DNA of 19,223 bases from Deltaproteobacteria bacterium (GCA_019313505.1 JAFDBA010000016.1:1-19223); one strand, 5' to 3'; counted from the first letter of the stretch, positions 7,617 to 15,492 are shown. The notes: a model not told the origin generated them from the letters alone. Numbers and translations are program-made.

Positions 7617-8144
7617 ATGTTTTTATCACTTATTCAAAAACGCAGAAGCATCCGTAAATACTTGAAAAAGCCCGTAGAGGTCGAAAAAATCGATGCCCTC
7701 ATTGAGGCAGCGCTGCGTTCCCCTTCATCAAGAGGGTTTAACCCTTGGGAGTTTGTGGTTGTTACGGATAAAACTTTACTCGAAAAGCTTTCAAAGGCAA
7801 AACCCCACGGTGCATCATTTTTAAACAATGCTCCACTGGGAATCGTTGTCTGTGCAGATCCTGAAAAATGCGATGTATGGATTGAGGATGCTTCCATTGC
7901 TTCCATTTTTATCCATCTGGCAGCAGAGTCTATGGGGCTCGGAAGCTGCTGGATCCAGATTAGAAAAAGAATGCATGATCAGACAACAACCGCCCAGGCG
8001 TATATCAGCAGTCTTTTAAATATTCCTAAAAAATTAACGGTGGAATCGATTGTTGCTATCGGATACCCTGGTGAAAAAAAACCACCTCACCGGAAGGAAA
8101 AACTTGAATATAAAAAAGTTCATCATGGTTTTTATGGTAATTGA
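7617..8144 (+). CDS. Nitroreductase family FMN protein
   Basis: Member of the nitroreductase superfamily, FMN-dependent and usually homodimeric, which use NAD(P)H to reduce nitro compounds, flavins or quinones. The 175 residues are a compact, ferredoxin-free version. The N-terminal FMN-phosphate motif RRSIRKY is at residues 9-15, PSSRGFNPWEFVVV is near 36-49, and GLGSCWIQ near 107-114 is the usual second FMN contact region. The C-terminal IVAIGYPGEKKPPHRK is typical. GAGGAG 8 nt before the ATG at 7617 sets the start; an ATG at 7610 is out of frame. The physiological substrate cannot be read from the sequence. It is upstream of, but 142 bp from, the CGGC-domain gene. Confidence 0.9.
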   Translation: MFLSLIQKRRSIRKYLKKPVEVEKIDALIEAALRSPSSRGFNPWEFVVVTDKTLLEKLSKAKPHGASFLNNAPLGIVVCADPEKCDVWIEDASIASIFIHLAAESMGLGSCWIQIRKRMHDQTTTAQAYISSLLNIPKKLTVESIVAIGYPGEKKPPHRKEKLEYKKVHHGFYGN

Positions 8145-8286
8145 TTCATTGACATAAAATCTAAAATATGATCAATTTATCTTTTTTTGAGATTGTGAAT
8201 ATTGATAAATTACGAGGTCTGCATTAACAAATATTTGTAACCATGCCACAAGTAGTCGTTGCCAACAGTAACAAAAAGGAGGAAAA

Positions 8287-8652
8287 ATGGAAAAAATATT
8301 AATTATCGGATGTAAGAATACGATGGATAATGTTTGTATAGCATGTTCCCGATGTATGGTTGCTTTTAACAAAAGAGACGGTGAATTTAGTCGATATAAA
8401 GATAACGATGCTGAACTTATAGGTATTTTAAATTGTGGAGGATGTCCTGGAGTCAGTGTAGTTACAAGACTTGCTCAAATGGCATGTTGGAATGCACAGA
8501 ATGGCGAAAAAGCAACGAAAATTCACATAGCAGCCTGCATACTTGATCATTGTCCTGAAAAAGAGACAATAATCAATAAAATTAAGGCTAAGACAGCCAT
8601 AGAAGTAATTGAAGGAGCTCATAATTACAAACCAGAAGGTTTATTTGCATAA
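8287..8652 (+). CDS. CGGC-domain putative metal-binding protein
   Basis: A 121-residue cytosolic protein of the CGGC family, named for the motif seen here as LNCGGCPG (C50, C53). Further cysteines are C9, C17, C20, C23, C67, C84 and C89. A CIACSRC cluster at 17-23 adds possible metal or Fe-S ligands. The family is proposed to bind metal but has no established reaction. A strong GGAGG lies 6 nt before ATG. The 142-bp upstream gap contains TTGACA at 8149-8154 but no good -10 at the right spacing. It is next to a nitroreductase and a methionine aminopeptidase gene, which gives no functional clue. Confidence 0.85.
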   Translation: MEKILIIGCKNTMDNVCIACSRCMVAFNKRDGEFSRYKDNDAELIGILNCGGCPGVSVVTRLAQMACWNAQNGEKATKIHIAACILDHCPEKETIINKIKAKTAIEVIEGAHNYKPEGLFA

Positions 8653-8714
8653 CAGAAGTATATCACAGCCGCATTAATTAAGGCAGTATAACGATCTTAA
8701 GTTTTCAAGAGAAA

Positions 8715-9605
8715 ATGATGAAAGACAGAACGATTAAGGTGGGTCGCAATGACCCTTGCCCCTGCGGAAGCGGGCTTAAATATAAAAAATGCTGTCTCGG
8801 CAGATCAAAGTCGGGGTCTGATGACCTTAAGGCCTTATATGCCAAAAAATACAGAATTCGACTCAAGCAGGCAGCAGATATCCAAGGCATCAGGGAAGCA
8901 GGGCGTCTTGTTATAGACACGCTGGACCTTGTCGAGTCTGAAATAAGGCCTGGAATTACGACTGATGAAATTAACACCCTTGTGCATGAATACACCATTA
9001 AACATGGCGCTATTCCCGCACCTTTGAACTATCGGGGGTTTCCAAAGAGCGTTTGCGTTTCCGTAAACGAAGTGATCTGTCACGGCATCCCCGGTGACCG
9101 GGTTTTAAAGGACGGAGATATTGTCAATGTCGATATAACGTCTATTTTAAACAGATATTATGCCGACGCAAATAAAACATTTTTCATAGGGATGCCCGGA
9201 GCCCAAGCTCAAAAGATCGTACAGGTGGCTAAAAAATGCCTCGGCCTGGGGATGTCCATGGTAAAGCCCGGAAACACTATCGGCGATATCGGATGGGCCA
9301 TCCAAAAACATGCCGAAAGCCGGGGATGCTCGGTGGTCAGGGAATTTGTGGGTCATGGGGTAGGGTTTGATTTCCATGAACCTCCTCAGATTCCCCATTT
9401 CGGCCGCAAGGGAGAAGGGATCCGTCTGATTCCGGGCATGGTCTTTACCGTTGAACCGATGATTAACCTGGGAAAAAAAGAACTTGTCATTCTCAGGGAT
9501 AAATGGACAACTGTCACCAAAGACCGTTCGCTTTCCGCACAGTTTGAACAAACACTTGTTGTTACCGATCATGGCTTTGAAAGCCTGACGCCTTATGAGA
9601 CGTAA
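8715..9605 (+). CDS. map: Type I methionine aminopeptidase with N-terminal SEC-C motif
   Basis: Removes the initiator methionine from new proteins in the cytosol. The C-terminal 250 residues form the pita-bread fold. The five metal ligands are D140, D151, H214, E247 and E278, with exactly the spacing of the E. coli enzyme (11, 63, 33, 31); H123 is the substrate-contacting histidine. Residues 11-29 are an added SEC-C zinc motif, C15-P-C17-GSGLKYKK-C26-C27. This is the module SecA uses to bind SecB and phospholipid, and in aminopeptidases it is thought to help dock at the ribosome. Two ATGs in tandem (8715 and 8718) are possible starts. The weak AAGAG upstream is better spaced for the second. 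The protein is complete and ends facing the convergent oxidoreductase gene. Confidence 0.96.
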   Translation: MMKDRTIKVGRNDPCPCGSGLKYKKCCLGRSKSGSDDLKALYAKKYRIRLKQAADIQGIREAGRLVIDTLDLVESEIRPGITTDEINTLVHEYTIKHGAIPAPLNYRGFPKSVCVSVNEVICHGIPGDRVLKDGDIVNVDITSILNRYYADANKTFFIGMPGAQAQKIVQVAKKCLGLGMSMVKPGNTIGDIGWAIQKHAESRGCSVVREFVGHGVGFDFHEPPQIPHFGRKGEGIRLIPGMVFTVEPMINLGKKELVILRDKWTTVTKDRSLSAQFEQTLVVTDHGFESLTPYET

Positions 9606-9701
9606 TGATCGATATCTACACCACTTGTTAATGTTACAATTGTCATTATTTTGATCTCTTATTTTAGTTCGACACTTGGATTAAAAGACGCACGGCTTCT
9701 C

Positions 9702-11615
9702 CTAATATTTACAAGCCAGTTCATACCCCGCTCGCACAGCAGTAAAAATATCCTGTACATTGCTGGCATCGCCGATGATCTCTATATTTGCAATTACCTT
9801 TTTAATTTCATCGTCCGGTTCCGATGCAGAAAGCATTCCAGAAGCCAGAATAACGCTCTGAAAAGGTTCCAGAGACAGAATTTTCCCATCCTTTTCCACC
9901 CCAACGCAGTCAGCTTTAAACTCCTTAACTGCTGTTTGGGACATCAGGGCCACTTTTTCCAATTGCTCAATCCTCATCAAGGTCAATTTCTTTGTAATCA
10001 TCTCCATTGAGCCGCCGAGTTGATCAATAATCTCTATGGCAACGACATCATACCCCTCTTTTCCCAATTTTTCAGTAATCTCAAGCCCGACCTGGCCCAC
10101 TCCGATGACCAGGATCCTCGGCCCTTTTACCTTCTTTTCTTCCCGGAAATAATCTATGCATGTCATGACATTCTGATTATCAAGACCTTTGATCTTGGGG
10201 ATATTTTGAACCGCTCCGACAGCCCACACTAAAAGATCGGGCTGGATTTCTTTTATAAGGGCTGCATCTACCGACCTGTTCATAAAGATAGAAGTCCCGC
10301 TGGATCTCACAGAATGTTTAACAGAGTCAAACCCCTCTTTCATTTTTTCCTTTCCCGGGGCCTGCCATGCCAGGGCGAATTGCCCCCCCAAATGACCTGT
10401 TTTTTCGGCTAAGGTAATCTTATGACCCCGCCTGCTCATGTAAAGGGCTGCACTCATTCCGGCAGGGCCTCCTCCTGCAATAAGGACCTTCATGGGATTG
10501 GATGTGGGTACAAGCTCCGGCAGACCGATCTCCGGGTTTAGATTGCAGCCCAAAGGCTCTCCGCTTTTCATTCGATGAAGGCATCCCTGAAGACAATAGC
10601 CGCAATATATGATCTCCTCATCCCTACCGTTTTGCCATTTCTCTATTAAATCGGGATCTGCAATAAGTGGCCTTCCAAGGGCCACGAGGTCGCCAAGTCC
10701 CTGGTCCAGAAATTTGATCAATTTTTCTTTTCTGCCCATTCTGCCGGCCACAATCACGGGAAGTGCGGTATGCTCACGCACCCAGGCCAGGGCATCTATC
10801 TGAGGTTTATCCGGTAGACTGGTATGGTGAAAATACCATGGGGGACTGAAACAGGCATTTCCCATTCCAACGTGTATGGCGTTGATTCCGCTTTCTTCCG
10901 CCAATTTCAGAAGCGGCAGAAGGTCTTCATGGCTGATGCCGAACTCCGGGGACATCTCATTACCGGAGATTCGGAGGATGCAGGGAATTTCAGGGACACC
11001 TTTTTTTACTGCTGAAAGTGCCTCCCTTGCAAAAAGGGACCGGTCCCGGCCATAGCGATCTTCTCTCTTGTTAATCTTTTTGTTCAGAAATTGCGAGATA
11101 AGATAACCGTGTCCTCCCTGAATTTCTATAACGTCAAACCCTGCTTGCTTTGCCTTTTTGACAGCAGATTTATAACCGTCAAGAATTATCTCGATCTCTT
11201 GCTTTGTAAGCGCTTCAGAAACGTTGCCCTGTCTGGCAACACATGTCATAACTGAAGGCGCCTTGGGCGGGCCGCCAATTATCTTGGGATTGGCTGCCGC
11301 ACCGCCATGATTCAGATGAAGGCAGGCCAGGCGACCTTCCTCATGTATAACGTCAACAATCTTCCGAAGTTCTTCAACGCTTTCAGGAAGATGGATACAG
11401 GGCTGCTTGGGATGTTCCCTGCCCTCAGCAGTAACCGATACGGGCTCGGTAATAACCACCCCCGGGCCGTTTCTCGCAATCTGTTGGTAAAAAGTTAACT
11501 GGCGATCGGTCACAGTACCGTCAGGATTACCACGCCCTATCTTGACCGGAGGAAAAACAAATCTATTTACAAGCTCCAGATTACCCAACTTAAATGTTTT
11601 GAACATTCTTTTCAT
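9702..11615 (-). CDS. FadH/old-yellow-enzyme-type NAD(P)H:flavin oxidoreductase
   Basis: A 637-residue flavoenzyme laid out like 2,4-dienoyl-CoA reductase and trimethylamine dehydrogenase. An FMN TIM barrel covers 1-330 and includes the HGYLISQFL segment at about 169-177 and RGNPDG near the start. Four cysteines, C338-x2-C341-x3-C345-x11-C357, match the [4Fe-4S] spacing of that family. An FAD/NAD(P)H half follows, with GGGPAG at 381-386 and a second Rossmann motif GVGQVG near 506. Electrons would flow from NAD(P)H through FAD and Fe-S to FMN. The substrate is probably an enoate or enoyl-CoA, but it is not determined. AGAGGGG 6 nt before ATG favours this start over the ATG three codons in. It lies 94 bp downstream of the transporter gene. 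Confidence 0.9.
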   Translation of the reverse strand: MKRMFKTFKLGNLELVNRFVFPPVKIGRGNPDGTVTDRQLTFYQQIARNGPGVVITEPVSVTAEGREHPKQPCIHLPESVEELRKIVDVIHEEGRLACLHLNHGGAAANPKIIGGPPKAPSVMTCVARQGNVSEALTKQEIEIILDGYKSAVKKAKQAGFDVIEIQGGHGYLISQFLNKKINKREDRYGRDRSLFAREALSAVKKGVPEIPCILRISGNEMSPEFGISHEDLLPLLKLAEESGINAIHVGMGNACFSPPWYFHHTSLPDKPQIDALAWVREHTALPVIVAGRMGRKEKLIKFLDQGLGDLVALGRPLIADPDLIEKWQNGRDEEIIYCGYCLQGCLHRMKSGEPLGCNLNPEIGLPELVPTSNPMKVLIAGGGPAGMSAALYMSRRGHKITLAEKTGHLGGQFALAWQAPGKEKMKEGFDSVKHSVRSSGTSIFMNRSVDAALIKEIQPDLLVWAVGAVQNIPKIKGLDNQNVMTCIDYFREEKKVKGPRILVIGVGQVGLEITEKLGKEGYDVVAIEIIDQLGGSMEMITKKLTLMRIEQLEKVALMSQTAVKEFKADCVGVEKDGKILSLEPFQSVILASGMLSASEPDDEIKKVIANIEIIGDASNVQDIFTAVRAGYELACKY

Positions 11616-11709
11616 GGCGGACCCCTCTTAACCCACTTAGTGGTTGGATTTACTCTTTTTTAGCTCAGAAAGCTCAACCTTCCTTTTTCCATCAAACTTC
11701 ATATCGTTG

Positions 11710-12759
11710 TCAAAAACCAAAGGCAAAAAGCACACCCCCAACCAAAAGTCCGAAAACAAGATTGAAAACCTTGATCAGCACGGAATCTTTAATACTGTAC
11801 GAAAGTAGGGGTAGCATACCGTGCCCGTCCTGTACAAACGATGTTGTAAGAAGCACGGAAAACGGAACAAGTCCTTGCGCGTACATCATCACAAATATAA
11901 GATGGGGCCCTGATTCCGGAATTATGCCGATTAACGCTCCGATTAGCAATACCCAGAGCATATGGTCATGGATAAAGGTGTTTAGGTTCCAGAAGGCCAT
12001 GCCCCAATGCACAAAAAGAAGGGCTCCAAATGTCCATAAAAAGATGCGAGAAAGGTGTTTTTTTATGATGTGGCCCCAGATATGGGATTCAAGATAGTGT
12101 TCAGGGCAAACCATAATAATGTATAATGTGCACAGTGAAAGAGACATAAAGGTAATGCGTTTCCAGCCCCATGTGGCTGAACCGAGAGTTCCTGTTGTGA
12201 TCAAGATCAGGAATGAGGTTATAAGCACAAGTAGAAGAAACCTGCTAAAGGAAAGTGCCTGAAGGTGTCCGATGAAATTGTTGGGCCTAAAGGTGTCACC
12301 GATTTTTTCCTGAATGTCCATAACGGGCAGACAATTTTCACAATACACATCAATGCATGATTCGCAAGTAGCAATCCCAAAAATAAGGATAATCCTGTCG
12401 CTTACCCACGCAAAAGCTATTCCGAGTACAAAAAGCAATCCGAAAAGGGCCAGAGCCGTACCCGGGAATTGTGCGAGCATCACAAACGCCTCGTCTCCGG
12501 ACGTGGCGATCATTCCACCCACCACAGCGCCAAAAGATATCATGCCATGGACATAAAGACTGACGTTCATAAATGCGCCCAGACAACCGGGGGTGGAACC
12601 CAGAAAAGACGCCAGGGTATATTGTCTCCAGCGGCCGCCTCTGATGATGTCTGACATGCGCCTCTTGCTCGCCATATCAATAAAATCGACCAGAAGCATC
12701 ATCACAAACACAAAAAAACTGATCATTAAAGAGTGTTTAAAAATAGACGTAAGTTCCAT
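11710..12759 (-). CDS. Putative 10-TM metal exporter, ArsP_2 type
   Basis: An integral inner-membrane protein of 349 residues that I place in the ArsP_2 family (putative heavy-metal, arsenic or manganese exporters). Hydrophobic segments lie near residues 8-28, 47-70, 74-92, 100-128, 171-195, 203-220, 239-256, 267-290, 293-309 and 330-348. Two family-type motifs in the two halves are GSTPGCLGAF (54-63) and PESGPHLIF (281-289), followed by SFVQDGHGMLPLLS. A loop between segments carries CESCIDVYCENC (C132, C135, C140, C143), a plausible metal site. No Shine-Dalgarno sequence precedes the ATG. The ion cannot be read from the sequence. Its position after Fe-S scaffold and NifX-type genes suggests metal homeostasis. 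Confidence 0.75.
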   Translation of the reverse strand: MELTSIFKHSLMISFFVFVMMLLVDFIDMASKRRMSDIIRGGRWRQYTLASFLGSTPGCLGAFMNVSLYVHGMISFGAVVGGMIATSGDEAFVMLAQFPGTALALFGLLFVLGIAFAWVSDRIILIFGIATCESCIDVYCENCLPVMDIQEKIGDTFRPNNFIGHLQALSFSRFLLLVLITSFLILITTGTLGSATWGWKRITFMSLSLCTLYIIMVCPEHYLESHIWGHIIKKHLSRIFLWTFGALLFVHWGMAFWNLNTFIHDHMLWVLLIGALIGIIPESGPHLIFVMMYAQGLVPFSVLLTTSFVQDGHGMLPLLSYSIKDSVLIKVFNLVFGLLVGGVLFAFGF

Positions 12760-12796
12760 GGGTTTGTGTTTATCACCGTTGACTGTTTTATTTGAG

Positions 12797-12808
12797 TCGA
12801 CGTGTCGA
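12797..12808. promoter_or_regulatory. TCGAC-gt-GTCGA palindrome upstream of the exporter gene
   Basis: Exact 5-bp arms with a 2-bp centre, about 40 bp before the exporter start codon and next to the hairpin at 12811-12831. This is the size and position expected of a regulator half-site pair. No regulator gene is in view and no promoter is clear around it. Confidence 0.3.
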
Positions 12809-12810
12809 AC

Positions 12811-12831
12811 AACCTTTCCCGGAAAAAGGTT
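12811..12831 (-). other. 7-bp hairpin between the CPxCG peptide and the exporter
   Basis: AACCTTT (12811-12817) pairs exactly with AAAGGTT (12825-12831) around a 7-nt loop. It starts 1 nt past the stop of the small peptide ORF. No T tract follows on the minus strand, so it is not a standard terminator. It may stabilise the upstream message or attenuate the exporter. Confidence 0.4.
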
Positions 12832-12918
12832 TTATTCTCGGGTCATGGCCGTTCCGCACTCGGGACATTTCTGTTCATAACAATATGTCGAATTATCATT
12901 AAATATTTTCAAATTCAA
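12832..12918 (-). CDS. Possible 28-aa CPxCG peptide or zinc-ribbon gene remnant
   Basis: A short open frame on the minus strand ends in YCYEQKCPECGTAMTRE. This tail, with C-x4-C-x2-C, is the style of the C-terminal half of small zinc-ribbon proteins. The only start in frame is a TTG at 12918, with weak GTGGG upstream, and a TGA lies directly before it. The N-terminal CxxC partner expected for a full ribbon is missing. It sits between the NifU-like gene and the exporter. It may be a genuine mini-protein or the tail of a decayed gene. The cysteine motif is seen; the rest is inference. Confidence 0.35.
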   Translation of the reverse strand: MNLKIFNDNSTYCYEQKCPECGTAMTRE

Positions 12919-12980
12919 TCATTTTCCCACTTCAATATTTAACTATATTCGGAATAAGATACTTTCGCATAAAACTTGTT

Positions 12981-13424
12981 TTACTTGTTTTTTCTTGACT
13001 GCCTAATCATATAGTCGTTAACCGCATCCTGAAGAGCTTCTACAGATAAAAAGGCACAATGTTTGTCTTCTTCAGGAAAACTTCCTAATTTTTTTAGAAT
13101 AGATTCTCCGGTAATATCCACAATCTCATCAGGGCTCTTTCCAAGGGCCAGCTCGGCCGCAAATGATCCACACACCGTACTTGATCCGCAACCATCGGTT
13201 TGAAATGATGCTTTTTTGACTTTCTCATTTTCAAATTTCAAAAAAATCTGTATGGTATCGCCGCATGAACCTGTGATGTGCCCATATCCATCGGGATTAT
13301 CCATAGTGCCCATGTACAGAGGCTTGAGCCACCTTTGAAACGCGACATCCCCATAATCTGCCTTTGTTTGCTCAAAAATCTGGTTCTGTAAATCCTCAAC
13401 AAAATTATCAAAATCTTTACTCAT
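12981..13424 (-). CDS. NifU/IscU-like Fe-S cluster scaffold
   Basis: A cytosolic scaffold on which Fe-S clusters are assembled before transfer to target proteins. The 147 residues correspond to the N-terminal IscU-like domain alone. The three conserved cysteines are C54 (in GSCGD), C79 (in TDGCGSS) and C123 (in KHCAFLS), with spacings of 25 and 44 that closely match IscU. D56 is the usual cluster-lability aspartate, and C85 is extra. Instead of the IscU LPPVK loop before the last cysteine, it has FPEEDKH, which argues against canonical HscA interaction and for a NifU-like sideline scaffold. The gap from the NifX-type gene is 10 bp, with GAGGAAA as ribosome binding site, so the two are translated together. 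Confidence 0.88.
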   Translation of the reverse strand: MSKDFDNFVEDLQNQIFEQTKADYGDVAFQRWLKPLYMGTMDNPDGYGHITGSCGDTIQIFLKFENEKVKKASFQTDGCGSSTVCGSFAAELALGKSPDEIVDITGESILKKLGSFPEEDKHCAFLSVEALQDAVNDYMIRQSRKNK

Positions 13425-13434
13425 CGGCGTTTCC

Positions 13435-14049
13435 TCATTTTTTATCCAGTTCTTTTATCCTGGCTTGAAGGGCTTGCATCTGACCAAGCAAGTTGTTTGC
13501 CTGATCCTTGAGTTGTTTCAATTCTTCGTCTCCGGAAAAAGAATCGGTTTTAAAGAAATCCGGAGTAATCGATCCAGCAGCAACCATTCCAGATGCCATA
13601 CAGCGCCCCATGCCTTTGCCCATCCCCATTCCTCGGCCCATGCCACGGCCAATCCCCATGCCCTGGCTTATCACCGAGGCTCCACCGCCCATTCCGTGGT
13701 GATCAGCCACATTGGGCGATCCCTCGGGCTTAATATCGCCTCTCCTATATTTTTCTACGGCCTCTTTGACACTCCCGGTCTGGCCCATAAATATCTCGAC
13801 CCCGGCAGCGGAAAGGGTTTGTACCGCATTGGGGCCGACATTTCCCGTTATAATGGCTCCTGCCCCTTTGGAGGCCACAAACTGTGAGGACTGAATACCT
13901 GCTCCCCCTCCCAGGGCTATAGCCTCATTATTAAATGCCTCAAAGCTCATGTCGTCTGTGTTGACAATCATAAAATAAGCACACCGACCAAAGCGGGGAT
14001 CAATCTGTGAATCTAAATTTGTTCCACTTGAACTTACCGCAACTTTCAT
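13435..14049 (-). CDS. MTH1175/NifX-type protein with Gly/Met-rich linker and coiled-coil tail
   Basis: Residues 1-110 form a dinitrogenase iron-molybdenum cofactor-type domain (MKVAVSSSGTNLDSQIDPRFGRC, GAGAIITGNVGPNA). Such domains bind metal clusters in NifX/NafY, and in the orange protein they bind a Mo-Cu cluster. Residues 119-155 are a Gly/Met-rich stretch with HHGMGGG and repeats such as GMGRGMGMGKGMGRC, a plausible soft-metal-binding segment. Residues 173-204 are a heptad coiled coil. The fusion is longer than the basic domain of about 110-120 residues. The linker and coil resemble the DUF5320 protein at 16185-16583. AGGAGG before ATG is clear. It is coupled to the NifU-like gene downstream. 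There is no nif gene nearby, so a role outside nitrogenase is likely. Confidence 0.88.
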   Translation of the reverse strand: MKVAVSSSGTNLDSQIDPRFGRCAYFMIVNTDDMSFEAFNNEAIALGGGAGIQSSQFVASKGAGAIITGNVGPNAVQTLSAAGVEIFMGQTGSVKEAVEKYRRGDIKPEGSPNVADHHGMGGGASVISQGMGIGRGMGRGMGMGKGMGRCMASGMVAAGSITPDFFKTDSFSGDEELKQLKDQANNLLGQMQALQARIKELDKK

Positions 14050-14097
14050 ATGTTATTCCTCCTTTAAGGATAAATTCTTTACTCGATGTTACGTGAC

Positions 14098-14122
14098 GCG
14101 GCTTTGCCGCCATGCTTTGCAT
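14098..14122. other. Two adjacent mini-hairpins upstream of the NifX-type gene
   Basis: GCGGC-TTT-GCCGC (14098-14110) is followed after 1 nt by ATGC-TTT-GCAT (14112-14122). Both are exact and both have TTT loops. They lie about 50-70 bp before the NifX-type start codon, in the 144-bp gap after the FmdB-like mini-gene. On the minus-strand transcript the loops read AAA. They may mark an mRNA cleavage or stabilising site. Confidence 0.35.
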
Positions 14123-14193
14123 CTACTTTCCCCAAATCTTCTCTTCATGCAGAAAGCCATGCGCCTGCCCGTTAAATTCCCAATTGAAAATGC

Positions 14194-14316
14194 TCAAATC
14201 AGGAGCGCAAGATCTGTGGGAACAAAAACGTCCTCTTTAAATGGATAATTTCTTATCATGGACCGAACCATTTTGTCACAGGCTTTTTTCTTACATCGAT
14301 ATTCATAAATTGGCAT
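14194..14316 (-). CDS. 40-aa FmdB-like mini-protein
   Basis: It starts MPIYEYRCKK, the hallmark N-terminus of FmdB-type zinc-ribbon proteins, which normally continue with a second cysteine two residues after the first and a second CxxC further on. Here the first cysteine (C8) is followed by C13 instead, and the rest (MVRSMIRNYPFKED, then VFVPTDLALLI) lacks any further cysteine. It is therefore either a diverged mini-protein or a truncated, decayed fmdB. GGGAAG lies upstream of the ATG at somewhat long spacing. It begins 32 bp after the DUF1638 gene stop on the same strand, consistent with one operon. FmdB proteins are putative regulators linked to C1 metabolism, which fits the DUF1638 neighbour. 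Confidence 0.5.
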   Translation of the reverse strand: MPIYEYRCKKKACDKMVRSMIRNYPFKEDVFVPTDLALLI

Positions 14317-14348
14317 TTTTCGTTATCTTCCCAAAACTTACCATTACC

Positions 14349-15005
14349 TTACCTGCTGTGCAGTTCGTTTGCCGCATCTATAAGCAGGGACTTAAATCGA
14401 TCCAGAGTGAGCGAATATCCCAAAATCGGAATCCCCATCCAATCGGAATATTCCAGGAATTCTTCCGGGTGTTCAGTCATATACCGGTCAATATATCCAA
14501 TGGCGTCCAGAACGATTGCACCTCCAGAGTGCCTCGGAAAGTTCTCGTTTGCCAGGCCTTTGTCCCATCCCTTAAAAACTTTGGAACGGAATTTGATCCA
14601 ACCCGGTACCATCCACCAGACTTTTTCCCCGCTGGCCAATTCCTGAGCAATCTTTTCCCGTTCAGCTTCGCCGGCAATCATATCCATACAATGGGTTGCA
14701 TCAATCCTTACAACATTCGGACCCTGTTCTTCAATAATTGTTCTCATAGTTCGCATGGGTTCATCAGCATTCACATAGCAAAATTTGCCGCCGTAGACCA
14801 CGAGGATCTTACCCACTTTTTCCTTTGCTTTATTTATCCGTTGAATGAGTTGACGCTCCAGTTCCCGAATATTTTCATGTAGCCCAGGTGTCGTGAAAAA
14901 CAGGTGATTGGTATTTAAAAAACCCTCTATTTTTAAACGATTCAATTCTAAGCTCAAAGTTCCGCAAGAGACAACAGCTATATCAGAAAATGATACTTTA
15001 TTCAT
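14349..15005 (-). CDS. DUF1638 family protein
   Basis: A 218-residue cytosolic protein that I assign to DUF1638, a family with no established biochemical function but often found near corrinoid methyltransferase genes. Recognisable blocks are VVSCGTLSLEL near residues 12-22, TPGLHENIRELERQL near 39-53, LVVYGGKFC near 68-76 and RIDATHCMDMIAGEAER near 99-115. As I recall, the family usually has a YGxCG-type motif. Here it reads YGGKFC, so one ligand position seems shifted. GGGAGG before ATG gives a strong start. It lies between thioredoxin and the FmdB-like mini-gene on the same strand. The cysteines and H105 suggest a metal site, which is inference. Confidence 0.72.
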   Translation of the reverse strand: MNKVSFSDIAVVSCGTLSLELNRLKIEGFLNTNHLFFTTPGLHENIRELERQLIQRINKAKEKVGKILVVYGGKFCYVNADEPMRTMRTIIEEQGPNVVRIDATHCMDMIAGEAEREKIAQELASGEKVWWMVPGWIKFRSKVFKGWDKGLANENFPRHSGGAIVLDAIGYIDRYMTEHPEEFLEYSDWMGIPILGYSLTLDRFKSLLIDAANELHSR

Positions 15006-15171
15006 CGGATACCTCCCATATTTATAGATTAAAATAAAATATGCTTACAATAAACTTACACTCTTTTTGCCTTTTATTTTCTAAGGCTACTGGCTCTTGT
15101 TTTATGGTACTGAAAAACCATGCCACATCCATTTCACATGCTCTTGTTACCCCTTGTTTTCACTTTTCACT

Positions 15172-15492
15172 CTATTTCAAAAGCTTTTGCAGAGCGTCAG
15201 AAAGGACATATTCTGGGTGAAGCCCAACAAAACGCTGTATCTCTTTACTGTTTTTAAATATGACCATAGTGGGAACACATTGTATTCCTAATTTCATTGC
15301 CACATCCTGATTTTCATGAATGTTAATAGAAGCAATTAATGCTTTTCCTTTAAATTGATAGGCAAGCTTATTAATTATTGGCTCCTGAAAGTGGCACGGT
15401 GCGCACCACGGTGCACTAAAATCCACAAGTGTAACTCCGCATTCGATTGCTTTTTTAAACTCCTCTGAAGATGGGATTTTTCTTATCCCCAT
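15172..15492 (-). CDS. Thioredoxin-like protein, WCAPC active site
   Basis: A single thioredoxin fold of 106 residues without signal peptide, so cytosolic. The redox motif is W29-C30-A-P-C33 in place of the usual WCGPC, and the alanine should shift the redox potential. The cis-proline strand is CVPTMVIF near residues 72-79, preceded by C72. An extra cysteine, C18, lies before the active site. Typical Trx features such as VDFSAPW are present. GAGGG 8 nt before ATG sets the start. It is the first gene of the leftward series and faces the long regulatory region with GTAAC boxes. It probably reduces a partner encoded nearby; which one is unknown. Confidence 0.9.
   Translation of the reverse strand: MGIRKIPSSEEFKKAIECGVTLVDFSAPWCAPCHFQEPIINKLAYQFKGKALIASINIHENQDVAMKLGIQCVPTMVIFKNSKEIQRFVGLHPEYVLSDALQKLLK

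Noticed and set aside
9606..9701. Terminator between map and the flavin oxidoreductase gene
   Set aside because: Only a short ACAATTGT palindrome and AT-rich sequence are seen; no GC stem with a T run on either strand.
14241..14882. A long open frame (213 codons) on the plus strand opposite the DUF1638 gene
   Set aside because: It lies antisense to a recognisable family member with a strong ribosome binding site, has low-complexity Phe/His-rich sequence and no family features.
15100..15130. A sigma54-like element on the minus strand (TGGCATGGTTTTTCAG)
   Set aside because: The -24 part fits but the essential GC at -12 is missing.
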